A stretch of DNA of 14,436 nt from Sulfurimonas sp. GTDB taxonomy: Bacteria > Campylobacterota > Campylobacteria > Campylobacterales > Sulfurimonadaceae. Below the pieces are notes generated by a model that worked only from the letters and a program-made list of their open reading frames with translations, was not told where the DNA came from and searched no databases. The stretch's first letter is position 1, and the number at the start of each line of letters is the position of its first letter. The position numbers were made by a program, and so were the translations under genes. Location: contig JAFLJV010000205.1 in assembly GCA_022712845.1 (NCBI GenBank), positions 1 through 14,436 of the forward strand, read 5' to 3'. Positions 7,248 through 14,436 of the stretch are shown here, piece by piece.

Positions 7248-9008
7248 CTACTTAAGAAACTTTTTCGAATTTATTTCCTCTAGAATTGTAACAGCACTGC
7301 TATCTAGCTCTTTAGCTAATTCACCTGTTTTAGTTGCTACATCTAAAGAATTTTGTGTACTGTTGTTCATTGCTTCAATAAATTCATTAAAACTATTTAG
7401 TTTTTCTGATTGAACCTCTAAACCCTCTATAATTGTAGAGATTGATTGAACTAGTGTATTAACACTGATATTAATCTCAGATAGAGATTTTTGTGCTCTC
7501 TCAGCAAGTTTTCTAACTTCATCAGCAACAACAGCAAATCCACGACCATGCTCACCTGCACGAGCTGCTTCAATTGCAGCATTTAGTGCAAGTAAATTAG
7601 TTTGCTCTGCTATATCACCAATAATAGTGATAACATTTTTAATATCTTTAGATTGAGTTCCAACTTCACTGGCTTGCTCAACCATATTAGAAAGACTTGA
7701 TGTAATATCTTCAGTTGCTTCTGAAGTTTTTTGAGTACTTACAGATTGCTCATTAGCAGCATTTATTAACTCCTTAACAAACTCATTTAATGAATTTGAT
7801 TTATCTTGAAGGTCAACTGCATCATTAGAGTTTTTAACTAACATTTTAGATATATCTTCACCTAATTGATACACCATACTATCTATTTTAGAATCAGAAT
7901 CAGCATCAGCTTTAGTAAAGTCCATGTTTGTAAATGATGTTAAACTAGCCTCAATTGAGTTCATATCTTTACCAACAGAAGCTCTTAAACTATCAAGCAT
8001 TCCATTAAATTCTTGTTTTAACTCAATCAACATAGGATTTGTAGTATCTACATCTATTGTTTTACTTATATCGCCTTTACTAATACCTTCAGTAATTGAA
8101 GCAACACTTGCTAATAGTTTAGCATCATCATCTAGCTGTTTGTTAATTCTTTCAATATTTTGATTAACATGTTGAGCCATAACACCTATCTCATCTTTAC
8201 CAACATTCTCAAGAAGTTTTGCCTCTTTAGTTTCATTTGATAAAAATTTAAAGAATCCAATAAGTCCTTTTGAGAAATTATCTAAATCTCTAATTACATA
8301 TTTATTAATTACCCAAAATAACATAATAAAAGTTAATACTTCAAGTGTAAATATCCAAGCTATAGTTACTTTTATAACATTGTTTGATGCGACTATTAAC
8401 TTATCAATCGGTACAATAACTTCTAAAACACCACGAACATCTCCCATTTTCCAGTCATTTTTAGGAGTATCAGCTCTTGTATTATGACAATTAACACATC
8501 CTTGTGCTGTCATATAATCTGCAACTGCAACTCTAACAACTTCTTTTCCATTCATAGTAGCATGCTTAGAGAATGTTTTATCATCTGTACCAGCATTAAA
8601 AAAAGCTAAAGCTTCTCTACCAAAATCATCTAATTGTCTTGATACACGGTTAGGAAATGGATAATCACTATACAGTTTTAGTTTAACTCCACTTGATCCT
8701 TCAGATACCAGTTTACTTAAATCATGAATCATTGTTGCTGGAAGAGGTATAGTAGTTGGATCTCCAACATGATCAAAATTAATTTTCATCGCTTGTGCTT
8801 TTTTAATTGGAATAACTACATTTTTTGTATAATAAGCTCGAACAGTCTTAAATTGATCAACTGTAATTGCAGCAGACTCAACACTCTGCTCCATCATATT
8901 TTTTTCATTTATAGCATGAACCGTAAAAGCTATAAAAATAATACTTATTATTGAACCAACTATAACTGGAATAAAGACTTTCATCTTTATAGATAAATTA
9001 CCGTACAT
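7248..9008 (-). CDS. Methyl-accepting chemotaxis protein with periplasmic DUF3365-type CxxCH (probable haem) domain
   Basis: This chemoreceptor is predicted to signal through CheW/CheA. It has 586 residues from the chosen start. TM1 is at about 11-32. The periplasmic region (about 33-211) has SDYPFPNR and a CVNCH motif at 171-175, the pattern of DUF3365/Tll0287-like domains that can bind c-type haem, suggesting redox or gas sensing. TM2 is at about 212-234. A HAMP-like region follows, then the conserved signalling hairpin [22 protein letters not shown] (residues near 465-487) through [17 protein letters not shown]. No C-terminal CheR-binding pentapeptide is present. I chose ATG 9008 because AAGGAT lies about 6 bases upstream and TM1 follows directly. 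An upstream in-frame ATG at 9050 would add 14 residues and lacks a comparable ribosome site. The last seven residues (NSKKFLK) derive from a tandemly duplicated sequence. Confidence 0.92.
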   Translation of the reverse strand: MYGNLSIKMKVFIPVIVGSIISIIFIAFTVHAINEKNMMEQSVESAAITVDQFKTVRAYYTKNVVIPIKKAQAMKINFDHVGDPTTIPLPATMIHDLSKLVSEGSSGVKLKLYSDYPFPNRVSRQLDDFGREALAFFNAGTDDKTFSKHATMNGKEVVRVAVADYMTAQGCVNCHNTRADTPKNDWKMGDVRGVLEVIVPIDKLIVASNNVIKVTIAWIFTLEVLTFIMLFWVINKYVIRDLDNFSKGLIGFFKFLSNETKEAKLLENVGKDEIGVMAQHVNQNIERINKQLDDDAKLLASVASITEGISKGDISKTIDVDTTNPMLIELKQEFNGMLDSLRASVGKDMNSIEASLTSFTNMDFTKADADSDSKIDSMVYQLGEDISKMLVKNSNDAVDLQDKSNSLNEFVKELINAANEQSVSTQKTSEATEDITSSLSNMVEQASEVGTQSKDIKNVITIIGDIAEQTNLLALNAAIEAARAGEHGRGFAVVADEVRKLAERAQKSLSEINISVNTLVQSISTIIEGLEVQSEKLNSFNEFIEAMNNSTQNSLDVATKTGELAKELDSSAVTILEEINSKKFLK

Positions 9009-9042
9009 TAACAATCCTTTTTTAAATGTCCGCCATTCTTGC

Positions 9043-9061
9043 ACAAACAAGGGGTGTTTGT
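9043..9061. promoter_or_regulatory. Inverted repeat ACAAACA-N5-TGTTTGT upstream of the chemoreceptor
   Basis: A perfect 7-bp inverted repeat with a 5-base spacer lies 35 to 53 bases before the preferred chemoreceptor start. On the strand of that gene, TTGACA (9064-9059) overlaps its upstream edge. An AAGAAT (9040-9035) lies 18 bases further on and could act as a poor -10. The geometry suits a dimeric regulator acting on the promoter, but no known site matches. Two copies of the palindrome TAAAATTTTA (9066-9075 and 9083-9092) lie just upstream. Confidence 0.35.
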
Positions 9062-9186
9062 CAAGTAAAATTTTATTTTTATTAAAATTTTATATTAATT
9101 TTTATATTTTATACCTGTTAATTAGCATTTTAATTATAAAATACTAAAATTATAAATATTTCATATGTCTTTTCATTAAAAAAACA

Positions 9187-9633
9187 TTATGAACTACAAA
9201 GAATAGCTTCAATCTCTGTTATTATATTTATATTTAAATTATCTGCTTTACCGCTTACATTTAAAATACCATCTTTAAAACTATACTTAAGAAGTGTTGT
9301 TATCTTTTTATTATTAACTTTTACATCTACGGTTATATATCCTGTTCTTGGTTTTTTCTTAACTCTAGGATCTGCTTTAATATCTGTAATCTTTATCTCT
9401 ATTTTTTTATTATCCTCAGTAGTAAAACTTAAATAAGAACCAACTAAGATAGAGCGAAAACTTTCCCCTTTTTTTGCAATAGGGATATACTTTATTTTAC
9501 TTTTTACTTCAGTATTGTTTATTTCTATTTTAAAATCACCTTTTTGAGCGAGTAAACAGCTTCCTTTTGAACTTGCATTTATATAAGTGAACATTAAGGC
9601 TAATATAAATACTGCTAAAATAATTTTTTTCAT
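9187..9633 (-). CDS. Small exported protein, YceI-like (tentative)
   Basis: The protein has 148 residues. A signal peptide covers about residues 1-20 (MKKIILAVFILALMFTYINA). The mature part is rich in predicted beta strands. SCLLAQKGDFKIE near the start, GESFRSILVGSYLSFTTED in the middle and LLKYSFKDGILNVSGKAD near the end resemble campylobacterial YceI-family proteins, which are periplasmic lipocalin-like proteins binding polyisoprenoid-type lipids. It ends at a cysteine (EAILCSS) and lacks the usual tail, so it is shorter than typical members. The two cysteines (near 26 and 146) could form a disulfide. The start has a strong ribosome site, AAAGGA. It lies between a methyltransferase gene and a chemoreceptor gene on the same strand, with no functional link visible. 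The YceI call rests on remembered pattern similarity and could be wrong; export is clear. Confidence 0.55.
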   Translation of the reverse strand: MKKIILAVFILALMFTYINASSKGSCLLAQKGDFKIEINNTEVKSKIKYIPIAKKGESFRSILVGSYLSFTTEDNKKIEIKITDIKADPRVKKKPRTGYITVDVKVNNKKITTLLKYSFKDGILNVSGKADNLNINIITEIEAILCSS

Positions 9634-9693
9634 AATTTTCCTTTGTAGACTTTTTAATGGGAGTCTATATGAAAAAAGTATAACTAAGATAAG

Positions 9694-10338
9694 TTACAAT
9701 TTTTTAAACAAAATTATGTTCTTGCTATTGTGTTTAATTATATCTAGATTTAACTCTCTAGCAATATATTCAAATGTTGTAATATTAAAAAAACCTATAT
9801 GTGTTATATCTCTAATGTACCACCACTTTAAAAATTCATCATTATCATTTGAGTGAAAAGCACTCATTAAAACTATATAACCATTTTTTTTTATACTATT
9901 AAGTATCTCTCTAAAGATTTTCAGTGGATTTTCTAAATGTTCAAATACCTCTGTTGATACTATTAAATCATACTTTTTATTTTTGTATATTTTTTTTGGA
10001 TAATAAAACAAATCATATCTATCACATCTAATATATCTACGTTCTAAAAGTATAGGTAAAACTTCACCTTCTCCACATCCAAAATCAAGTGCAGTTTTTA
10101 TATCTTTAATATAAGGTTGTATAAATTCATCAATCAAATCATTAAACATTTTTACATAACCTAAAGATTCAAGGTTATTATGATGTTTATCGTAATGTTT
10201 TTTTTCACTTACATCATTAATATAAAAATTTTCATCTAAAAATATATATTGACATACTAAACATTGATGATAGATTTTTTTTGTTTTAGCATCTACAATT
10301 GTATCTGTATTACCGCTACATAGTTTACATTTTTTCAT
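9694..10338 (-). CDS. Class I SAM-dependent methyltransferase with N-terminal zinc ribbon
   Basis: This is a predicted methyltransferase of unknown substrate, 214 residues from the chosen start. Two CxxC pairs near the N-terminus (CKLC and CLVC) form a probable zinc ribbon. EKKHYDKHHNNLESLGY comes next, then the SAM-binding motif ALDFGCGEGE, VSTEVFEHLENP (acidic motif II region) and WYIRDITHIGFFNITTFEYIA. This layout matches a widespread but uncharacterised bacterial family whose members read EKxxYDxHxN, TEVxEH and DPTHVxFY. I start it at MKKCKLC (10338) because the ribbon normally begins there. Other in-frame ATGs are at 10350, 10383 and 10407, and the ATG at 10383 has AGGA close by, so up to 23 extra residues are possible. 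It ends 60 bases before the YceI-like gene on the same strand. Confidence 0.85.
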   Translation of the reverse strand: MKKCKLCSGNTDTIVDAKTKKIYHQCLVCQYIFLDENFYINDVSEKKHYDKHHNNLESLGYVKMFNDLIDEFIQPYIKDIKTALDFGCGEGEVLPILLERRYIRCDRYDLFYYPKKIYKNKKYDLIVSTEVFEHLENPLKIFREILNSIKKNGYIVLMSAFHSNDNDEFLKWWYIRDITHIGFFNITTFEYIARELNLDIIKHNSKNIILFKKL

Positions 10339-10381
10339 TGAGAGAATCATACCATTTTTATATCTTCGATATACTTCACGC

Positions 10382-11491
10382 ATGAATCCTATATTATTTT
10401 TTATCACTTTTTTTTCTGTTTTTATATTATTAAATATTTATATATCTAAAAGGTTTATAAACAAACTGGATATAAATAATAAAGCTAAATACTACTTAAA
10501 AATTTTTTTAATTATTAACCTTCTTGGTGTAGTAGGATATATATTAGCTAGATACTATATAGATACTCCAGGTTGGCTTTATTTTATTTTATCACTTCCA
10601 ATAGGAATAGTTTTTTTACTATTTTGTACTACTATATTTTATGATATATTTAGAATTTTCATACAATATACACCTATTTCTAATTCAAGAAGAATTTTTT
10701 TTAAAAAGTCATTAGATGTATTTTCTGTAATAATGGCATCAGGATTAAGTATTAGATCACTTTATGAAGCAAAACATATAGAACTTGAAGAGATTCATAT
10801 AAAAATTAAAAAATTAAAAAAAATGTATACTATAGTTCAGCTTAGTGATTTACATATTAGTCCACTAATTGATAAAAGTTATATAAGTAATGTTGTAAAA
10901 ATAGTTAATAGTATAAATGCTGATATAATTGTCATAACAGGTGATTTAATAGATACAGCTGATGCAGAAAACACTTTACATGAACTTACTAATTTAAAAT
11001 CTAAATATGGAACTTATTTTATAATTGGAAATCATGAATATTTTCATAATATAGAAAAAAGTATCGATTTAGTTAAATCTTTAGGAATAAAAGTTCTAGA
11101 GAATGAAAGTGTTTATATTGGTGAAGATAATAATGGTTTTAATCTTGCTGGTGTTTATGACCTATTTGGTTATAGAGTAAAAACACATATGCCAAATTTA
11201 AACAAAGCTCTTTTAAATACAAAAGATTCTCCCACCATACTACTTGCTCATCAACCAAAATTTATAAGTGAAGTTACAGATGGAGTAGACTTAATGTTAA
11301 GTGGACATACTCATGGAGGACAAATATATCCTTTTAAGTTTTTAGTAAAACTTCAACAACCTTATGTCAGTGGTCTTCATCAACACAATAAAAACTTACA
11401 AATATATGTAAATAGAGGTACAGGCTTTTGGGGACCACCGATGAGGTTGGGTGTTTCTAGTGAAATTACTAAAATAATTATAGAACCTTAA
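10382..11491 (+). CDS. Membrane-anchored metallophosphoesterase (YkuE/YaeI-like)
   Basis: The protein has 369 residues. Hydrophobic segments at about 4-22, 40-58, 65-90 and 110-124 anchor it in the inner membrane. A calcineurin-like phosphoesterase domain (about 148-366) follows. Its metal-binding motifs are all present: SDLH (155-158), TGDLID (186-191), GNHEY (216-220), AHQP (289-292) and SGHTHGGQIYPF (307-318). The C-terminus has RGTGFWGPPMRLG, typical of this subgroup. Relatives such as B. subtilis YkuE and E. coli YaeI act on lipid-linked phosphates or UDP-diacylglucosamine-like substrates; the substrate here is unknown. No clear ribosome site precedes the ATG. The start is chosen because it gives the first membrane helix directly and lies in the divergent gap from the methyltransferase. 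It ends one base before the convergent small ORF. Confidence 0.9.
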   Translation: MNPILFFITFFSVFILLNIYISKRFINKLDINNKAKYYLKIFLIINLLGVVGYILARYYIDTPGWLYFILSLPIGIVFLLFCTTIFYDIFRIFIQYTPISNSRRIFFKKSLDVFSVIMASGLSIRSLYEAKHIELEEIHIKIKKLKKMYTIVQLSDLHISPLIDKSYISNVVKIVNSINADIIVITGDLIDTADAENTLHELTNLKSKYGTYFIIGNHEYFHNIEKSIDLVKSLGIKVLENESVYIGEDNNGFNLAGVYDLFGYRVKTHMPNLNKALLNTKDSPTILLAHQPKFISEVTDGVDLMLSGHTHGGQIYPFKFLVKLQQPYVSGLHQHNKNLQIYVNRGTGFWGPPMRLGVSSEITKIIIEP

Positions 11492-11492
11492 T

Positions 11493-11753
11493 CTATAGCT
11501 TGTCTGGTGTTAAATCAACCCTTTCAAGATAATGTTTAAGCTTTACTGCTGAATCTTTAGTTAAGTCATTATTATGTGATAAAGTTAATATGAATTCCAC
11601 CTCTTTAAACACCATTTTTATTTTATTGTGCCTGGTTGTCTCTACATTTATTCCATAATGTTCTAATGCATGCAATAACCTCTTGATATCTATATTTCCT
11701 GATATTGGGTGGTCAAATAATTTCTGTATTTTCATTTTATATTTATGACTCAT
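11493..11753 (-). CDS. Small HicA-like protein (orphan), tentative
   Basis: The 86-residue protein is basic and mostly alpha/beta. It reads KIQKLFDHPISGNIDIKRLLHALEHYGINVE, then a strand-rich stretch KIKMVFKEVEFILTLSH, and ends VKLKHYLERVDLTPDKL. The order helix, strand, strand, helix and the ending resemble a subgroup of HicA-family proteins, the mRNA interferase half of HicAB toxin-antitoxin pairs. The usual catalytic histidine after a glycine-serine turn is not obvious: ETTRHNK occupies that place. No HicB partner adjoins it: one side is the convergent phosphoesterase, the other a divergent kinase gene. It may be a domesticated or non-toxic relative. The start is well supported by GGGAG about 6 bases upstream, and TATAAA at 11771-11776 on this strand could be its -10. 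Confidence 0.6.
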   Translation of the reverse strand: MSHKYKMKIQKLFDHPISGNIDIKRLLHALEHYGINVETTRHNKIKMVFKEVEFILTLSHNNDLTKDSAVKLKHYLERVDLTPDKL

Positions 11754-11809
11754 ATCAACTCCCTTTATATTTTATACTCTATAGTGTAACATACTCTTTA
11801 GAATTACGA

Positions 11810-11815
11810 TAGAAT
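11810..11815 (+). promoter_or_regulatory. Candidate -10 box for the sensor kinase gene
   Basis: TAGAAT matches five of six bases of TATAAT. It lies 22 bases before the TTG start and 11 bases before the AAAGG ribosome site, which would give a very short leader. The 84-base divergent gap between the HicA-like gene and the kinase must hold both promoters. This is motif evidence only. Confidence 0.4.
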
Positions 11816-11837
11816 AACATAAATACAAAGGCTTTGT

Positions 11838-14436
11838 TTGAAAATAATATTGTTTTTTATATTGTTGACATCATCACTTTTTGGCTCTTTAAAAAAAGTT
11901 TCTATTCAACTGGAATGGAAACATCAGTTTCAATTTGCTGGATATTATGTTGCCAAAGAAAAAGGTTATTATAAAGATATTGGCCTTGATGTAGAGATAA
12001 AAGAGTACAATAATGATATAAATATTATAGATGATGTATTAAATCAAAAATCTACTTTTGGTGTACTATCCTCTTCTATAATTTTAAATAAACTTCAAGG
12101 TAAGCCTTTAATATTAGTAGCTTCGTATTTCAAACAAAATGCTTTAGTTTTAGCAACAAAACCATCTATTAAAAATATATCAGACTTAAAAAATAAAAAA
12201 ATTATGTTAAATTCAAAATATATTGAAGCAACTAGTATAGGAGCTATGCTTAAAAAAAACAATCTAGATAAATCTGATTATATTAAAGTAAAACATGATT
12301 ATACAATTGATAAGTTTATTAATGGAGAAGTTGATGCTATATCCATATTTATCTCCAATCAACCATATTTATTAGATAAATTAAATATAAAGTACAATAT
12401 TTTAAATCCATCCACTAAAGGAATTTACTCTTTTGATGGAGAATTATTTACTAGTAAGAAGGTTGCAAATAACTCCATTCATATGGTTGATGCATTTGCT
12501 AAAGCTACAAATAAAGGGTGGGAATATGCATTAAAAAATAAAAAAGAGATAGTTAAACTAATTTATGATAAATATTCAAGTGAAAAAAGCAAAGATGCTC
12601 TTTTATATGAAGCTAAAAAAATTGAATATCTATTTAATACTGATATATTTAAAATAGGCTCTATTGTACCTGCTTTTATAAAGATGAATGTACAAATGTA
12701 TATTAACTTAGGACTTGTTGATAAAAATATAGATATTTCTCAATCTTTATCTGAATATTTTTTAGAAGATATTAAAAAAAAGAAAAATATTATAAACTTT
12801 AATGATAAAGAGCAAAAATATCTTAAAAATAAAAAACAAATCACTGCTTGTATAAATCCTGACTTGATGCCATTTGAAAGTTTTTATAAAAATGAGCATA
12901 TAGGAATTACAAATGATTATTTTAAATTATTTGAAAAAAAAATGAATATCCCTATTAAAGTAATAAAAACAAAAACTTGGAAAAAATCTATAAAACTCGC
13001 ACAAAATAGAGAATGTGATATTATCTCTTTAATTAAAGAAACAGATAGAAGAAAAGAGTACTTAAACTTTAGTACAACATATTTAACTTCCCCTTTGGTA
13101 ATTGTAACCAAATCTAATGTTGCTCATATTTCAGATATAAATAATTTTAAAACAAAACTAATTGCTACTACAAAAAGGCATATATATACTAGTATTAAAG
13201 AAAAATATCCTGATTTAACAATTATAAATATTAAAAATACAAAAGATGGTTTACAAAAAGTAAAAGATAATAAAGTATTTGCTTATATAGGAACTTTAGC
13301 AAGTGTTAGTTATATATTTCAAAAAGAGTTTGTAGGTGAATTAAAGATTGCTGGAAAGCTTGACGAACTACTAGAACTTGGACTTGGTATTAGGAATGAT
13401 GATTTACAACTTTTTAATATATTTGAAAAAGCTTTAAAGCAAATCAGTGAAACTGAAAAACAAAATATTTTAAATAAATGGATAGTAATAAAATATGAAA
13501 ACAATACTGATTATACTTTAATATGGCAAATTTTATTTATCTTTATTTTAATCATATCTGTAACTATATATTGGAATAGGCGATTATCACTATTAAATAT
13601 TGAACTAGTAAATGCGAAGAAAAAAGCAGAAGAAGCAACTTTAACAAAATCAAATTTTTTGGCAAACATGTCTCATGAAATTAGAACTCCTATGAACTCT
13701 ATAGTTAACATGGCATATCTTGCAAAAAAGAAGACTGTAGATTCCACACAATTAAAACACCTTGAAGCAATAGAAAAAGCATCAAACACTCTACTAACAA
13801 CACTTAATAATATTTTGGATCTCTCTAAAGTTGAAGCAAATAAATTAGAGCTAAATAAAGTTAAATTTAATTTATCTAAGGTACTTGACGATGTTAACAA
13901 TATTGTAAAACCAAAAATTTTTGAAAAAGGTTTAGAGTTTAATATTGTTTACGATAAACCAATTTCTGTAAATTTTTATGGTGATGACTTTAAATTAACA
14001 CAAATTTTTATAAATTTAATTTCAAATGCTATAAAATTTACAGATAAAGGTTATATTAAATTATATATTGAACAAACTTCAGAGAAAAAATTTAAATTTT
14101 CAATATGTGATACAGGTATAGGAATTACAAAAAAGCAGATAAAAAAATTATTTTTACCATTTGTACAAGCTGATTCAAGTATAACAAGAAAATATGGTGG
14201 TACTGGGTTAGGATTATCTATCACTAAAGAACTTGTTGAACTAATGAATGGTAAGATTTGGATTGAAAGTAAAATTGATAAAGGAAGTAGGTTTATATTT
14301 GAAATTGAATTAGAAAAAAGGGATGTTCTTTTAAAAGAAAAAATAAATCTTGATTTAAAAGCATATAAAAAAATTATATCTAATAAAAAAGCTTTAAATG
14401 ACAAAACTAGAGATGAATTATTTTTAAAGCTAAAAT
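11838..14436 (+). CDS. Sensor histidine kinase with tandem NMT1/THI5-like and SBP_bac_3-like periplasmic domains (3' end beyond window)
   Basis: About 866 residues are visible and the frame is open to the window edge. The start is TTG at 11838, with AAAGG (11827-11831) six bases upstream; no ATG gives a signal peptide. A signal peptide (residues 1-17) is followed by an NMT1/THI5-like binding domain (about 21-270), beginning VSIQLEWKHQFQFAGYY and KGYYKDIGLDVEI. Next is an amino-acid-type binding domain, SBP_bac_3 (about 335-555: ITACINPDLMPFESF, RRKEYLNFSTTYL). A single TM lies at about 564-580. HisKA has the phospho-acceptor histidine 613 in FLANMSHEIRTPMNS. HATPase_c has NLISNAIKF (726-734), DTGIGIT (758) and KYGGTGLGLSI (G787). 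No PAS domain lies between the TM and HisKA. The 30-40 residues after the ATPase are lysine-rich and helical and show no receiver-domain start. It probably senses small nutrients or metabolites in the periplasm; the ligands are unknown. Confidence 0.9.
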   Translation, partial: MKIILFFILLTSSLFGSLKKVSIQLEWKHQFQFAGYYVAKEKGYYKDIGLDVEIKEYNNDINIIDDVLNQKSTFGVLSSSIILNKLQGKPLILVASYFKQNALVLATKPSIKNISDLKNKKIMLNSKYIEATSIGAMLKKNNLDKSDYIKVKHDYTIDKFINGEVDAISIFISNQPYLLDKLNIKYNILNPSTKGIYSFDGELFTSKKVANNSIHMVDAFAKATNKGWEYALKNKKEIVKLIYDKYSSEKSKDALLYEAKKIEYLFNTDIFKIGSIVPAFIKMNVQMYINLGLVDKNIDISQSLSEYFLEDIKKKKNIINFNDKEQKYLKNKKQITACINPDLMPFESFYKNEHIGITNDYFKLFEKKMNIPIKVIKTKTWKKSIKLAQNRECDIISLIKETDRRKEYLNFSTTYLTSPLVIVTKSNVAHISDINNFKTKLIATTKRHIYTSIKEKYPDLTIINIKNTKDGLQKVKDNKVFAYIGTLASVSYIFQKEFVGELKIAGKLDELLELGLGIRNDDLQLFNIFEKALKQISETEKQNILNKWIVIKYENNTDYTLIWQILFIFILIISVTIYWNRRLSLLNIELVNAKKKAEEATLTKSNFLANMSHEIRTPMNSIVNMAYLAKKKTVDSTQLKHLEAIEKASNTLLTTLNNILDLSKVEANKLELNKVKFNLSKVLDDVNNIVKPKIFEKGLEFNIVYDKPISVNFYGDDFKLTQIFINLISNAIKFTDKGYIKLYIEQTSEKKFKFSICDTGIGITKKQIKKLFLPFVQADSSITRKYGGTGLGLSITKELVELMNGKIWIESKIDKGSRFIFEIELEKRDVLLKEKINLDLKAYKKIISNKKALNDKTRDELFLKLK

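Larger units (their letters stand above)
7125..7271. repeat. 74-bp tandem duplication in the pdxA/chemoreceptor convergent junction
   Basis: Copy 1 (7125-7197) and copy 2 (7199-7271) are 73 bases each at a period of 74. They differ at one position only (7142 T versus 7216 C). Each contains a 9-bp hairpin with GCTAGC. The right end of copy 2 is the 3' end of the chemoreceptor gene: its last seven codons and TAG stop are made of repeat sequence. Copy 1 repeats those codons and the stop, uncoupled from the gene. The simplest explanation is a recent duplication of a gene end plus its hairpin. Confidence 0.9.

Noticed and set aside
7125..7271. Attachment-site direct repeats or a CRISPR array
   Set aside because: There are only two adjacent copies, with no spacer, integrase, cas gene or element between them.
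7171..7413. Rightward ORF of 80 codons starting in the tandem repeat
   Set aside because: It is a shadow of the chemoreceptor 3' end; the leftward frame carries the conserved signalling domain.
9009..9050. Longer chemoreceptor start at 9050
   Set aside because: It lacks a good ribosome site, whereas ATG 9008 has AAGGAT at proper spacing and leads straight into TM1.
9646..9667. Six-bp inverted repeat TAGACT/AGTCTA between the methyltransferase and YceI-like genes
   Set aside because: The stem is too short and AT-rich, with a 10-base loop and no flanking U-tract, to call a terminator.
11493..11753. Complete HicAB toxin-antitoxin operon
   Set aside because: No HicB-like frame adjoins the HicA-like ORF on either side.
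14051..14404. Leftward ORF of 117 codons at the right edge
   Set aside because: It is antisense to the HATPase domain of the sensor kinase, whose N, G1 and G2 boxes are unambiguous.

Overview
The window is AT-rich DNA with densely packed genes. It most likely comes from a free-living, probably marine member of the Campylobacterota (Epsilonproteobacteria), of the Sulfurimonas or Arcobacter type. The reasons are the very low GC content, the PdxJ-PdxA route to vitamin B6, and the number of membrane sensors: a GGDEF-EAL protein, a haem-type chemoreceptor and a large sensor kinase. The style of the DsbD and YceI-like exported proteins also fits. The genus is an inference from gene content only.

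Layout, left to right. Positions 1-632 (-) hold the N-terminal third of DsbD, cut by the window edge. A 23-bp perfect inverted repeat (664-728) separates it from a two-TM GGDEF-EAL protein (754-3051, -). A divergent intergenic region (3052-3250) contains five TTTATA repeats and the promoter of a rightward gene group. That group is a DUF255/SPATA20-type thioredoxin-fold protein (3251-5188), a 34-residue lipoprotein not previously called (5208-5312), pdxJ (5344-6126) and pdxA (6211-7119). PdxJ and PdxA carry out consecutive late steps of DXP-dependent pyridoxal phosphate synthesis. Short GC-rich hairpin elements carrying GCTAGC flank pdxA on both sides. The downstream one is a 74-bp tandem duplication that also encodes the last codons of the next, convergent gene.

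Three leftward genes follow: a chemoreceptor with a periplasmic CxxCH-containing DUF3365-type domain (7248-9008), a small YceI-like exported protein (9187-9633) and a zinc-ribbon SAM methyltransferase (9694-10338). A membrane-anchored YkuE/YaeI-type metallophosphoesterase (10382-11491) runs divergently from the methyltransferase. It converges on a small HicA-like ORF (11493-11753, -) with only one base between them. The window ends inside a long sensor histidine kinase (11838 onward, TTG start), whose periplasmic part joins an NMT1/THI5-like and an SBP_bac_3-like substrate-binding domain.

The region reads as ordinary chromosomal DNA: cofactor synthesis and redox housekeeping next to environmental sensing. 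I see no phage, transposase, CRISPR array, tRNA or rRNA. I found no convincing new multi-gene system. The most interesting items are the dual-binding-domain kinase, the tiny lipoprotein in the pdx gene group, the GCTAGC hairpin elements with the tandem duplication, and the hexamer repeats at the GGDEF-EAL promoter. No gap between genes exceeds about 200 bases.
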